Notes under the pieces: model-generated | Database searches by the model: none | Seen by the model: the letters and a program-made list of their open reading frames with translations, nothing else | What the model was told of the DNA's origin: nothing | Position numbers and translations under genes: made by a program | Shown here: piece by piece, positions 50,040 through 59,166 of the stretch | Position numbering within the stretch: the first letter of the stretch is position 1 | How the letters are laid out: each line of letters opens with the position of its first letter | Source of the DNA: Clostridia bacterium | Lineage (GTDB): Bacteria; Bacillota; Clostridia; Oscillospirales; CAG-272 | Direction: 5' to 3' | Assembly: GCA_017504625.1 (NCBI GenBank) | Contig: JAFVQU010000009.1 | Coordinates: forward strand, 1-63,131 | DNA length: 63,131 nt

Positions 50040-51698
50040 TTATTGGATTTCAACTGTCTTGCCGTCAACAATAATCAGGTCATCACGTTTGGAGTCAAAG
50101 ACATTATCTTTAACGACAAGTTCTTCTATTCCCGCGACGCATATCGCGTGACGCAATATGTTTTTGAACGTGTTACCGGAGATTTCAAAGCGCTTGTGCA
50201 CCTTTGGTGTATTATTACGTGCGAATCCTTCAATTCCAGCAGAGATAAATGCGTTACCGCCCATAGCGTTGCAGTTGTCAACTATATTGTTTCGGAAGAT
50301 GAGATTCTGAAGCGCGCCTGATTCGTACCAATAATCAGGTGCTACCTCGGAGCGAAGCGCCGATACGCTGTGAGAGAGATGATTGTTTTCAATAATTATA
50401 TCTCCACTTCCAAGCGCAAGTATTCTGGGGTACTTGTGAAAGATGTTGTCGTGAATATGCACCTCGGCAATTTTCAGCGAATTTTCAATTAGACAACCTG
50501 ACGTTGCGAATTCTTCACCCTTTATAAAACGACCGCAAAGCTCGATCTCGGTTTCTGCATCGTCGATAAAGAGAGAGTCGGTTACTTCAAACTGTGCAAC
50601 GGATTTGAAGGTCTTATTATCAAGAATATCAAGCGAGTCACCGGCACGGTAAACATTGACGTGGTGTTGTTCGTGGTGCGATATTTTAGCGATGATCTTG
50701 CCGTCGCCAATTTCCTTGAGAACGGTGTACATACCGTGGACGTTAACTACGTCGTCCATTGTATGAGAAATATTGCAGTCGTGTATATTTATTTTGCCGG
50801 AGCAGTTGACAAAATGGAGTGAATCGGCAGTAAGTGTTGATACGCCGTTGTGGTAGTTTACGTCGGTTGAAAAATTATCTATCTCAATATTGCGACATAT
50901 CTGCGCTATAACACCCATTCCTATACCCTGACGCACCGTGACGTTTTGAATCTTGATATTTTCAGAATCGTCGAGGAATATAACGTCAACCTCACGTCCG
51001 CCGTCAACTATCGTGGATATGACCTCGTTTTCAAAGAAGCCGCATTTGATGGGTGAATCATTACGGTAGGTGAGAAGTACTCCGCCCTTTATTTCCTCTG
51101 CATCTGTTAGCATATACGGTGCGGCAAGGCCGTGTTTTTCGTCAGCACAGTCACCTGTGAAGAGATAGAGCACGCCTATTCTGTCAACCGCGTGAAGCGA
51201 GTATTTAAGCTTTTTTCCGGAGCGTATGCCAAGCTCGCGGACAAAGTTGAGAGACCCGTCCTCTATAACAAAGGGAGACTTTTCTCTATCAAATATCAGC
51301 TTAAAGCTTTCGTCGCACTTATCCTTTACAGTAAAGATGCAGATCGGGGAGTAAGCGCAGTCTGCGGTGACGTTTTTTATCGTGACGTTTTTACTGTTCT
51401 GAACGATAAATGGGAAAGTAATTTCGTGGAAGACGAAGCAAGCGCCTCCACCGTCGATAGTAATGCCGTTATAATCAATTATGGGAAAGATTACGTACTT
51501 ATCACACGATGTATTATTGCTGACCGCAAAAAAACGCTTTAAGCTGCCTTCTCTGAAAAAGTGATATTCGCCTTGCTCAAAGCACAAAATTGCGTCTTTG
51601 CTACCTTTAAGCTGTTCAAGCGCTTCAATAACAGCGGGAGTGGCGTTGATATTTTTGTCCGCGTATTTACTTGAAATGACGATTTTTTTGCCGTTCAT
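50040..51698 (-). CDS. GH110-like beta-helix glycosidase
   Basis: A 552-residue right-handed parallel beta-helix protein without signal peptide. The strand repeats are visible as GITIDGGG, NVTIKNVTADC, NIKIQNVTVRQG and NIEIDNFSTDVN. The segments TADSLHFVNCSG and HTMDDVVNVHGMY carry the three Asp residues used by GH110 alpha-1,3-galactosidases, which act on linear or blood-group-type galactosides. Cytoplasmic location differs from the secreted Bacteroides forms, so substrates would be imported oligosaccharides. AAAGGA precedes ATG 51698. Confidence 0.78.
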   Translation of the reverse strand: MNGKKIVISSKYADKNINATPAVIEALEQLKGSKDAILCFEQGEYHFFREGSLKRFFAVSNNTSCDKYVIFPIIDYNGITIDGGGACFVFHEITFPFIVQNSKNVTIKNVTADCAYSPICIFTVKDKCDESFKLIFDREKSPFVIEDGSLNFVRELGIRSGKKLKYSLHAVDRIGVLYLFTGDCADEKHGLAAPYMLTDAEEIKGGVLLTYRNDSPIKCGFFENEVISTIVDGGREVDVIFLDDSENIKIQNVTVRQGIGMGVIAQICRNIEIDNFSTDVNYHNGVSTLTADSLHFVNCSGKINIHDCNISHTMDDVVNVHGMYTVLKEIGDGKIIAKISHHEQHHVNVYRAGDSLDILDNKTFKSVAQFEVTDSLFIDDAETEIELCGRFIKGEEFATSGCLIENSLKIAEVHIHDNIFHKYPRILALGSGDIIIENNHLSHSVSALRSEVAPDYWYESGALQNLIFRNNIVDNCNAMGGNAFISAGIEGFARNNTPKVHKRFEISGNTFKNILRHAICVAGIEELVVKDNVFDSKRDDLIIVDGKTVEIQ

Positions 51699-51731
51699 AT
51701 GTGTTTTCCTTTCGGCTGATCTTCTAATTAT

Positions 51732-51759
51732 AGTATAACACACTAAAGCAAAATTTCAA
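51732..51759 (-). promoter_or_regulatory. Promoter of the GH110-like gene
   Basis: On the minus strand TTGAAA (51759-51754), 16 bp, TATACT (51737-51732). Confidence 0.6.
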
Positions 51760-51893
51760 GTGATTTTCTCAAGTATATACGAAAAACGAAAATTTAGGTG
51801 AAATATTTAAGGTTTTGTATCTTGTCGTGAGAAAAAGCATATTATGTGAAGAAAAAAATAATGCTATATTTTTGAAAAAAAGCAAAAAAGTAC

Positions 51894-51922
51894 TTGATTT
51901 TATTGCTTTTTTAGTGTATCAT
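51894..51922 (+). promoter_or_regulatory. Promoter of the solute-binding lipoprotein gene
   Basis: TTGATT (51894-51899), 17 bp, TATCAT (51917-51922). The A/T-rich stretch 51760-51890 upstream holds no gene. Confidence 0.6.
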
Positions 51923-51963
51923 AGTATGGTAAGAAAAAAATAAATAATCGAAAGGATATTAAA

Positions 51964-53412
51964 ATGAAATTTGTCAGAATTTTATCATTCTTTTTGGCAA
52001 TAGTTTTGTCTTTGGCAGTATTCGTTGGCTGCGGAGATAAAACCGCTGAAGAAACTACCTCCAATCCGGACACCGTTGAAAATGAGGAGGAGCTTCATCC
52101 TGATATAGCTAAAAATGATTACGGTTCGGAATTCTATTTCACAATAATGACACACGTTAATCAGCCTGAGCTGTATTGGGCTGAGGAGTACGACGATAAT
52201 GCACTTACGTCGGCTGTCTATAACCGTCAGGAGTTTGTTAGTAACTATCTTGGGGTTGAAATATTCGGCATATCAGAAGATAATCCTACTGATTGCACAA
52301 CTAAATTTCAGGCAGCAGTAAAGAACAGAGATGATTCTACTCACATGCTTCTTTCTCATACCTTTATGGGTGTAGATGGATTTGTAACAGGAAACTATCT
52401 TACCGACTTCAATGAAATCGACGTTATAGATACTACGGCTGATCATTGGAATTATGACTTTATGGACGAGGTTTCTATCAACGGTCATATGTTCCTCGGA
52501 TATAGCGATTTCAACATTGCGAGAACTCAGGTGGTTGCCTTCAACAAGGATATGTACAGTAAGTACGAGGATGCAATCGGTGAGGAATTCTACGATATGG
52601 TTGAAGAATATCGTTGGACTCTTGACAAGATGATAGCTGTTGCGAACCTCGTTTATATCGACGAAGGTCAGGATGGCAAAACAGAAAATGATACCTTTGG
52701 TCTTACCGCAGATTACGAGGTTCCTTACGCGTCATTTCTTCAGGCTTGTAATATAAGCGTTGTAGACGTAAATGATAAGGGTGCTTACGTTATCGCTGTA
52801 TATAACGACGAAAATAGAGCAAGAACCTCAGCGCTTGTAGATAAGCTCTACGATTTTGTAAGAAGTGACGGCGCATTCTTCTCTGACGATCCTACTTATC
52901 TTGTACCCGGCAAGATTTTTGCGGAGGATAGAGCCCTTATGTATCTTGCAAGAACTACCAGTCTTCCGGGATTCCTCAATGACGATATAAACTTTGGTGT
53001 GCTTCCTTATCCTATGTTTGACGAGAACCAGAAGAACGTTGGATACCGCTCGCTTCAGTGGGGAGGATATATTTGTATTCCTTCTTACCTTGCTGATCCC
53101 GATATGGCATATGAAACCATTGAGCTTCTCTCTTGGGCAAGCGACAAGGTAAATATTGCCTACTATGAAAAGCTTCTCGGCAAGCAGGTTGCGGATGCTC
53201 CTCAGGACAAGAAGATGCTCGATCTCGTGTGGGATAGCGTATGTTCAGATTTCGGTCTTACATATAGCCAGGTAACTGAAAGAGATTTCCACTATTTCAT
53301 GCTTCGCGATCTTACTATGATGGGTAGTACCGCGCAGCTTGCCTCCTACGTAAGCTCTAACGAGGGTACTGCAAACAAGCGTCTTTCCAAGTTTACGGGC
53401 AGCATTAAATAA
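51964..53412 (+). CDS. Extracellular solute-binding lipoprotein (family 1-like)
   Basis: A 482-residue lipoprotein with lipobox FVGC (Cys near residue 23) and a fold like ABC sugar-binding proteins: GYSDFNIARTQVVAFNKDMYSKY, WTLDKMIAVA and YRSLQWGGYICIPSY segments match family 1 binding proteins. No permease genes are adjacent, so it is an orphan receptor that must use a transporter encoded elsewhere. It may supply sugars to the cytoplasmic glycosidases nearby (inference). Confidence 0.85.
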   Translation: MKFVRILSFFLAIVLSLAVFVGCGDKTAEETTSNPDTVENEEELHPDIAKNDYGSEFYFTIMTHVNQPELYWAEEYDDNALTSAVYNRQEFVSNYLGVEIFGISEDNPTDCTTKFQAAVKNRDDSTHMLLSHTFMGVDGFVTGNYLTDFNEIDVIDTTADHWNYDFMDEVSINGHMFLGYSDFNIARTQVVAFNKDMYSKYEDAIGEEFYDMVEEYRWTLDKMIAVANLVYIDEGQDGKTENDTFGLTADYEVPYASFLQACNISVVDVNDKGAYVIAVYNDENRARTSALVDKLYDFVRSDGAFFSDDPTYLVPGKIFAEDRALMYLARTTSLPGFLNDDINFGVLPYPMFDENQKNVGYRSLQWGGYICIPSYLADPDMAYETIELLSWASDKVNIAYYEKLLGKQVADAPQDKKMLDLVWDSVCSDFGLTYSQVTERDFHYFMLRDLTMMGSTAQLASYVSSNEGTANKRLSKFTGSIK

Positions 53413-53422
53413 GTAAAAAGAT

Positions 53423-53456
53423 AAAAAACGCTTACTCACAAGAGTAAGCGTTTTTT
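53423..53456. terminator. Bidirectional terminator after the binding protein gene
   Basis: AAAAAACGCTTACTC (53423-53437), loop ACAA, exact complement (53442-53456). Confidence 0.92.
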
Positions 53457-53460
53457 GTTG

Positions 53461-54579
53461 TTATTTATTATCAAATTCTGCCGATACCTGTTTTAAAAGC
53501 TCACGGATCGGGAGATGCTGAGGACATACGGCCTCGCATTTTCCACAACCAATGCAGTCTGATGCCTTACCCTTGCCCTCGCCGGTATGTATTGAGTAGT
53601 AGTAAGCGGTATTCCAATTCTGCCAGGTGTTCTTTGCGTTAAGACAAGCAAAAAGATCGGGAATGGATATCTTCTTGGGGCAACCGTCAACGCAGTAGCG
53701 GCAGGCAGTGCAGGGGATAGTGTTCTGCGCGTTGAGTATTACTCTAACCTTGCCAATTGCAGAGAATTCTTCTTCGGTGAGGGGTTTAAAGTCCTTCATG
53801 TAGCTGATGTTATCGTTCATCATATTCATGTCACCCATACCAGAAAGAACCATCTTGATGCCCTCAAAGCTTGCCGCAAATCTTATTGCGTAGCTTGCGT
53901 AAGAGCCGCCGCCAAGCTCGTCGAATACAGCCTTTGCCTCGGGGGGAAGATTTACAAGGCTACCGCCCTTGACAGGCTCCATAATGATCATTTCCTTGCC
54001 AAATTCACGGCAGACCTCGTAGCACTTTCTCGACTCTACGGAGGGATCGTCGTAGTCGGCGTAGTTGAACTGTATCTGAACGAATTCAACCTCGGGGTAG
54101 TCGGTAAGTATCTGACGAAGAACCTCGGCTTTGTCGTGGAAGGAAAGACCGACGTGTCTTACCTTGCCTTCTTTTTTAAGCTCGAATGCGGTTTCATACG
54201 CGCGGCAAGCCTTGTATTTTTGATAGTTGCGTGACTCCTGCGCGTGCATCAAGTAGTAGTCAAAGTATTCAACTCCACACGCCTCAAGCTGCTTTTGGAA
54301 TGCGGGTCTTATCTCTTCCTCAGATTTGAAAAGGTGGTTGGAAAGCTTGTTGGTGAGGATATAGCTCTCGCGGGGGTATCTGCTTGTCAGACAAACCTTG
54401 AGTGCCTTTTCACTCTTTCCGCCAAGATATCCACTTGCCGTATCGAAGTAGTTAAATCCATTGTCAAGAAAAGTGTCGACCATTTTGGTCATTTCGGGAA
54501 TGTTGACCTCATCGTTCTCCATAGGAAGACGCATGCAGCCAAATCCGAAATTCTTTTTTACGTTTTCAAATGCGCTCAT
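53461..54579 (-). CDS. Aldo/keto reductase with a C-terminal [4Fe-4S] domain
   Basis: A 372-residue protein: aldo/keto reductase barrel (about 1-275; FDTASGYLGGKSE with the catalytic Asp/Tyr, and the catalytic region YYLMHAQES) and two ferredoxin-type motifs, CTACRYCVDGCPKK near residue 290 and CIGCGKCEAVCPQH near residue 345. Such fusions are common in anaerobes and are thought to couple ferredoxin to carbonyl reduction. Own promoter at 54611-54639. Confidence 0.92.
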   Translation of the reverse strand: MSAFENVKKNFGFGCMRLPMENDEVNIPEMTKMVDTFLDNGFNYFDTASGYLGGKSEKALKVCLTSRYPRESYILTNKLSNHLFKSEEEIRPAFQKQLEACGVEYFDYYLMHAQESRNYQKYKACRAYETAFELKKEGKVRHVGLSFHDKAEVLRQILTDYPEVEFVQIQFNYADYDDPSVESRKCYEVCREFGKEMIIMEPVKGGSLVNLPPEAKAVFDELGGGSYASYAIRFAASFEGIKMVLSGMGDMNMMNDNISYMKDFKPLTEEEFSAIGKVRVILNAQNTIPCTACRYCVDGCPKKISIPDLFACLNAKNTWQNWNTAYYYSIHTGEGKGKASDCIGCGKCEAVCPQHLPIRELLKQVSAEFDNK

Positions 54580-54610
54580 AGCTCACTCTCCGTTGTTATT
54601 TGATAGATTA

Positions 54611-54639
54611 ATTTTACCATACATATAATGTCTTGTCAA
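54611..54639 (-). promoter_or_regulatory. Promoter of the aldo/keto reductase gene
   Basis: On the minus strand TTGACA (54639-54634), 17 bp, TAAAAT (54616-54611). Confidence 0.75.
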
Positions 54640-54649
54640 GCGGACAACA

Positions 54650-54684
54650 AAAAAACTGCTCTCGCACGGCGAGAGCAGTTTTTT
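54650..54684 (-). terminator. Terminator of the rubrerythrin gene
   Basis: AAAAAACTGCTCTCGC (54650-54665) pairs exactly with 54669-54684; read on the minus strand the stem ends in a T-run. Confidence 0.9.
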
Positions 54685-54687
54685 GAA

Positions 54688-55233
54688 TTAATAGTTTACT
54701 TTTTTGATCTCGAAGTAAGCCTGGGGGTGCTTGCAAACGGGGCAGAGCTCGGGAGCGTTGGTGCCAACGACTACGTGACCGCAGTTGCGGCATTCCCAGA
54801 TCTGAACCTCGCTCTTTTTGAATACCTCGTCGTTTTCAAGGTTCTTAAGAAGTGCGCGATATCTTTCCTCATGCTCCTTTTCGATCTTTGCAACTCCGCG
54901 GAACTGAGCCGCAAGCTCGAAAAATCCTTCTTCCTCGGCTTCGTTTGCCATTCTGTCGTACATATCGGTCCACTCGTAGTTTTCGCCCTCTGCCGCGTGG
55001 AGAAGGTTTTCAGAGGTGTCACCGATCTCGGAGAGAGCCTTTACCCAGAGCTTTGCGTGCTCCTTCTCGTTTTCGGCGGTAGCAAGGAAGAGGGCGGCTA
55101 TCTGCTCAAAGCCCTGCTTTTTTGCAACAGACGCATAGTAGGTATACTTGTTTCTTGCCATCGATTCTCCGGCAAATGCTTCCCAAAGGTTCTTTTCGGT
55201 CTTAGTGCCTGCGTAAATGTTTTTCTTTTCCAT
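54688..55233 (-). CDS. rbr: Rubrerythrin
   Basis: A 181-residue peroxide-reducing di-iron protein. The ferritin-like domain (about 1-140) has the di-iron ligands in [20 protein letters not shown] and [10 protein letters not shown], and the C-terminal rubredoxin domain has CRNCGHVV (near residue 148) and CPVCKHP (near residue 165). It protects anaerobes from hydrogen peroxide. Confidence 0.95.
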   Translation of the reverse strand: MEKKNIYAGTKTEKNLWEAFAGESMARNKYTYYASVAKKQGFEQIAALFLATAENEKEHAKLWVKALSEIGDTSENLLHAAEGENYEWTDMYDRMANEAEEEGFFELAAQFRGVAKIEKEHEERYRALLKNLENDEVFKKSEVQIWECRNCGHVVVGTNAPELCPVCKHPQAYFEIKKVNY

Positions 55234-55327
55234 AGAATTCTCACTTTCTGCCCGTAGGCTTATTAATATTCAGTACGGTATAAAATATTATGGACCTTAG
55301 GTGGTCGTTATAAACAGTAAGATAAAA

Positions 55328-57109
55328 TCAAGGAGTCATCATTTCTGCGATGCTGATAATAGTTTCCGCATCGAAGGGAGAGGAAAGGCCTGCTTTTTTG
55401 AGTGTGATAAGGAATCCGTCCTCGGGGATTGCCTTTTCAACGATAAATTCGTAAACGTAGTGTGCTCTTACTGCGTCCTCACGCGCGATTGCGTAAATAT
55501 TAAGCGCCTCGGTGAGAGAAACCGCGTAGCTTACGTAGTAAACGGGAGCCTCAAGCACGATCATACGCCAGTAAGACTGAATATCGGTAAAGGTATCACC
55601 AATTCTGTCCATGCCGCCGTACTTTTCGCAGATCTCTTCTACAATTGCGTCGAAATCACCTGCGGTGAAGCCTTCTACGCTATCAAGCGAGTAAACTGTC
55701 TGCTCAAACTCGTCGATGATGAGGCAAATCATGATCATAGCGTAGTTGTTATACATGTTGTAAGCCATCATAGCGTTGAATACGTTTTCCTCCATATGCT
55801 CCTTGACGTAGCAGAGGAAGAGATACTCGTTTGCCTGGGAGTGAGTTTCCATAAGGTCAAGCGAGGTCAGGTCGGGATTAGTAAGAGCTGCGTAATAGTG
55901 ACCAAGCTCGTGAGCAACCGTCTCAGAATTCTTGCTTGCGCCGAAGAGGCAGAAGGGAGTTTCAAATTCGGGAAGGTAGGTTTGGAATGCGGACATATGT
56001 GCGTTTGCATTATCGGTAACGATAACGTTCTTGTTGATAAACATGTGGCGCATAGCCTCGCCGCGTCCGCCGGGCGCGCTGTTTGCATATCCGATGAGAT
56101 AGTTCTGCGCGGAAAGCTTATCAAAGGCTTTCTTTTGGAAGCTCTTCCATACGTTATTCTTTGCAGAGGTGTTCTTGCTTGCCCAATGAGTGTAGTTGGA
56201 CAAAATGTTATTTTCCTCGGGATAGAGATACTGAAGGAAGTTGTTTCTGAACTGTTCAAGCTCGGTTCTGGTGTAATCACGGCCGTAAACGTTCTCTGTC
56301 GCATAATCGTAGTAGTTATCGTAGCCGTAAAGCTCTGCGATGCGGTTGTTGTTCTGAATGAATTCAACGTAGAACTCGCCGATCTTCTGATACTGCTCGG
56401 AGGAGGAAAGTGCGTTGTACTCGATAACGATCTCGTCGTTTCTCTTACGAAGCTCGTTTACCTCGGGGTTGTAGTCAAGCATTTCCTGGATCTCTTCTTC
56501 GGTCCAATCTGCGAAGAGGTCGTCCTTGAAGGGGGATTCGTTGTAGAGCTGCTTACATACCTCTATGTATTCATCCTGAAGGTCGCGCATGAGGTCGTCT
56601 GCAACCTGATGGATCTCTTTGCCGTACTCGTCGGTCGTGTCGCAATAGTAGATAATGTTAGCGATAGAGCTTTGGTTCTGAAGATGGTAGAACGCATCCT
56701 CAAATTCATAATATTTAGCGTCAACCTCGTCGTAGTTGTCAGAGGTGAGACCTAAATCACGGAAGGCATAAAGAAGATCGATCGCGTTATCGTAGTCCTC
56801 CTGAGTGAGAGTGTACATAGCAAGTACGTCATCTCTTGTAAGAGTGTTCTCATCACGGGAATAAGTGATCTGGTCCTCGGGGGCAACCGTTTCAAGCGTG
56901 TCGGGATAAGTGAACTCGCTGTAGGTTTCCTCAGTCGGCTCCTCTGAGGGCTCTTCACTCGGCTCGTCGGAGGGAGCTTCGGAAGGAGCTTCGGTGGGCT
57001 CTGCTGTGGGGGTTGCTGTGGTCGTCTCGGGTGTCGTTACGTTCTGGCATGAGCAGAAAAGCATAACGAGAACAAGCAAGAGCGACAAAAGTCGGATCTG
57101 TTTTTTCAT
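55328..57109 (-). CDS. M3-family oligoendopeptidase lipoprotein
   Basis: A 593-residue protein: lipoprotein signal ending FCSC (Cys near residue 20), a Thr/Pro/Glu/Ser-repeat linker (about 24-60) and a thermolysin-type M3 peptidase domain with the zinc motif AHELGHYYA (HExxH near residue 385) and a downstream Glu in LMETHSQANEY. Most M3 peptidases are cytoplasmic; the lipid anchor places this one outside the cell to process imported peptides. GGAGA precedes ATG 57109, which begins the signal peptide; an earlier start is less likely. Confidence 0.9.
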   Translation of the reverse strand: MKKQIRLLSLLLVLVMLFCSCQNVTTPETTTATPTAEPTEAPSEAPSDEPSEEPSEEPTEETYSEFTYPDTLETVAPEDQITYSRDENTLTRDDVLAMYTLTQEDYDNAIDLLYAFRDLGLTSDNYDEVDAKYYEFEDAFYHLQNQSSIANIIYYCDTTDEYGKEIHQVADDLMRDLQDEYIEVCKQLYNESPFKDDLFADWTEEEIQEMLDYNPEVNELRKRNDEIVIEYNALSSSEQYQKIGEFYVEFIQNNNRIAELYGYDNYYDYATENVYGRDYTRTELEQFRNNFLQYLYPEENNILSNYTHWASKNTSAKNNVWKSFQKKAFDKLSAQNYLIGYANSAPGGRGEAMRHMFINKNVIVTDNANAHMSAFQTYLPEFETPFCLFGASKNSETVAHELGHYYAALTNPDLTSLDLMETHSQANEYLFLCYVKEHMEENVFNAMMAYNMYNNYAMIMICLIIDEFEQTVYSLDSVEGFTAGDFDAIVEEICEKYGGMDRIGDTFTDIQSYWRMIVLEAPVYYVSYAVSLTEALNIYAIAREDAVRAHYVYEFIVEKAIPEDGFLITLKKAGLSSPFDAETIISIAEMMTP

Positions 57110-57128
57110 GGGGTGTCTCCTTTTTCTC

Positions 57129-57156
57129 AAAAAACGATCGAAGGTCGTCGTTTTTT
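57129..57156 (-). terminator. Terminator-like hairpin in the leader of the M3 peptidase gene
   Basis: AAAAAACGA (57129-57137) and TCGTTTTTT (57148-57156) pair over 9 bp with a T-run on either strand. It lies between the promoter (57175-57203) and the start codon, where it could attenuate transcription. Confidence 0.5.
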
Positions 57157-57174
57157 GTATTTTACTTAAAAATG

Positions 57175-57203
57175 ATTATATCACACCACCGCGTGAAATG
57201 CAA
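57175..57203 (-). promoter_or_regulatory. Promoter of the M3 peptidase gene
   Basis: On the minus strand TTGCAT (57203-57198), 17 bp, TATAAT (57180-57175). Confidence 0.75.
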
Positions 57204-57273
57204 TGGGTTTTATTAAAAAAGGCTAATTTCTTTATGGGTTTTCAACGAAAAAAGCGCGCGTTGCATTTGACTC

Positions 57274-57302
57274 TTGTGCAAAGCGGGAAAATATGCTATA
57301 AT
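57274..57302 (+). promoter_or_regulatory. Promoter of the ClC gene
   Basis: TTGTGC (57274-57279), 17 bp, TATAAT (57297-57302). Confidence 0.62.
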
Positions 57303-57327
57303 AAAGAAAAGCGAACAGGGAGGTACT

Positions 57328-58911
57328 ATGAAGAGAAGATTACATATTTCTTTTTTTAATTCGATCTTGCCCGCAACATTTTTCGGTGCGTTGACAGGAG
57401 TTTTGACGTCCGTTACCGTAAATTTGTATAAGGTGATTGCGAAATTCATATTTGAATTTTCGGAAAAGGGATATCATTTTGTGGGCGAGCATCTCTATCT
57501 CGTTCCGTTGGCTATCGCTCTTTTCGCAATTCCCGCGTTTGTTTTTGCATATATATATAAACGGATACCCAATCTTCGCGGAGGCGGAATACCGACGTCT
57601 ATCGGTATATTGAGAGGAATGATACCGTTTAAATGGCTTCGCAACCTTATAGGTGTATTTTTTCTCTCGCTCTCGTCGTTTCTTATCGGCGTTCCGCTTG
57701 GAAACGAGGGACCTTCGGTGCAGATGGGTACTGCGATTGGCAGAGGCTGTGTATATGCGTTTGGGAAAAAGAAACGCGCGTGGGATCGCTATTCGATGAC
57801 GGGTGGCGCGTGCGCAGGCTTCTCGGTTGCTACAGGCGCACCGATCTCGGGGGTTATATTTGCGGTCGAGGAAGCTCATCAGAGAATATCGCCGATGATA
57901 CTTATCATTGCGTCGGTGTCGGTCATGTTTGCGACGGTAACGACCGAGCTGCTCGCACCGCTCCTCGGCGTAAGCAAGGGCCTATTTCCGTCAATGACCT
58001 TGCGCTCGCTTGAGCTTCGCGACGTCTGGATACCGATAGCAGTTGGTATCGTAATAGGACTTTTCGCAGTCCTTTTCCTCAATTATTACCGTTCAATATT
58101 CCATTTCTTCAACAAAATTCTAAAAAAGATAAGACACGGATATAAAATCATGTTCGTTTTCAGCCTTACTCTGATACTCGGACTTGTTTCATATTCCTTT
58201 ATTTCCACGGGACATCATCTTATCCTTGAGCTTTTTGATGGGAAGATGAGTTGGATATGGCTTATTGTTCTTTTGCTCGTGAGATCGACCTTGACGCTTT
58301 GCGCAAACTCAAACAGAGTTACGGGCGGTATATTCTTGCCGATACTCGCGGTCGGCGCGCTCGTTTCTTCAATTATCGGTAAGCTTTTAGTTGACGTTAT
58401 CGGGCTTGACGGAAGCTATTATATGATAGTCTTAGTGCTCGGTATTACCGCGTGTATATCGGGAATGATGAAAATGCCGCTTACCGCAATCGTGTTTGCG
58501 GTCGAGGCACTGTCGGGCTACGGAAATATCATGCCCATTATCGTCGTTTCGGGTGTGGCATTCGTCATAACCGAGCTGTTTGGCGTTGAATCTATCAACG
58601 ACCGAGTCCTTGATAACCGCATGGAAGAGATCAATGAAGGCAAGACGACTACCCTTATTGACCGATATATACCGATCAAGGATAATACCTTTGCGATCGG
58701 CAAGCAGGTGCGTGACATTTTCTGGCCTGCAAGGCTTATAGTTCTTTCAAAAAAGGGACCTGAACATCTTCCGAGGATCGATGAGCATGACGTAAAGGCG
58801 ATGCACGCGGGCGACGTGCTTCACGTCCGTTGCGAGACCTTCGACGAGAAGGCTACGCTTGAAGAGCTTGAGGCAATTATAGGAGAAGCAGACCATAAAC
58901 GTGATTTTTAA
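57328..58911 (+). CDS. ClC-family chloride channel or proton/chloride antiporter
   Basis: A 527-residue membrane protein with about ten to twelve hydrophobic segments. Selectivity motifs: GGGIPTS near residue 95, GNEGPSVQMG near residue 125 (family GxEGP), GVIFAVEEAH near residue 180 (the gating Glu in other members is in the GxEGP motif) and a GGIFLPILA-like segment near residue 335. A C-terminal cytoplasmic tail (about 440-527) may be a TrkA_C-like domain, with HDVKAMHAGDVLHV. GGGAGG at 57318-57323 fixes ATG 57328 rather than the frame start at 57274. Confidence 0.92.
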   Translation: MKRRLHISFFNSILPATFFGALTGVLTSVTVNLYKVIAKFIFEFSEKGYHFVGEHLYLVPLAIALFAIPAFVFAYIYKRIPNLRGGGIPTSIGILRGMIPFKWLRNLIGVFFLSLSSFLIGVPLGNEGPSVQMGTAIGRGCVYAFGKKKRAWDRYSMTGGACAGFSVATGAPISGVIFAVEEAHQRISPMILIIASVSVMFATVTTELLAPLLGVSKGLFPSMTLRSLELRDVWIPIAVGIVIGLFAVLFLNYYRSIFHFFNKILKKIRHGYKIMFVFSLTLILGLVSYSFISTGHHLILELFDGKMSWIWLIVLLLVRSTLTLCANSNRVTGGIFLPILAVGALVSSIIGKLLVDVIGLDGSYYMIVLVLGITACISGMMKMPLTAIVFAVEALSGYGNIMPIIVVSGVAFVITELFGVESINDRVLDNRMEEINEGKTTTLIDRYIPIKDNTFAIGKQVRDIFWPARLIVLSKKGPEHLPRIDEHDVKAMHAGDVLHVRCETFDEKATLEELEAIIGEADHKRDF

Positions 58912-58930
58912 AAAATAAATCTTCAGGCTA

Positions 58931-58959
58931 TTGACATTTCAGCTTCGATATGCTATAAT
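58931..58959 (+). promoter_or_regulatory. Perfect consensus promoter upstream of the tRNA-Ser region
   Basis: TTGACA (58931-58936), 17 bp, TATAAT (58954-58959). No promoter of similar quality lies nearer to the intact tRNA, which starts 207 nt downstream. Confidence 0.88.
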
Positions 58960-58986
58960 AATCGGGTATTAATTCAATATATACTC

Positions 58987-59027
58987 GGAGGCATATCGAA
59001 GCGGTCATAACGAGGCGGTCTTGAAAA
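58987..59027 (+). pseudogene. Orphan 5' half of a tRNA-Ser gene
   Basis: Begins GGAGGCA and matches the intact tRNA-Ser at 59167 from the D-arm to the anticodon loop (TCGAAG-GGTCATAACGAGG... through CTTGAAAA), with one C/T difference over the 33-nt shared block at exactly 180 nt offset. It then diverges (TTTGCAGTC...). The acceptor 5' strand GGAGGCA has no TGCCTCC partner downstream, so it is truncated and comes from a different tRNA-Ser than the intact copy. Sequence 59028-59166 holds an ATTTGC/GCAAAT dyad (59025-59052) and nothing else recognised. Confidence 0.8.
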
Positions 59028-59166
59028 TTTGCAGTCGCGCTTTTTCGCAAATGCCCCAAATCCCTTGCTACGCTTGATGTTTTCGCCTTCCCGACGAAGC
59101 AGAAAATTATTTCTTCTAAAACTTTTTCTAAAAAATTCGCAAATCTAAAACTAAATAGTCTTATAC

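Noticed and set aside
55301-56755. A 484-codon plus-strand frame opposite the M3 peptidase gene
   Set aside because: Antisense shadow, rich in Val/Cys/Leu from reversed codons; the peptidase frame has a signal peptide and HExxH.
56935-57010. Repeat array within the M3 peptidase gene that looks like tandem DNA repeats
   Set aside because: It encodes a Pro/Ser/Glu/Thr linker after a lipoprotein signal, an ordinary cell-surface spacer.
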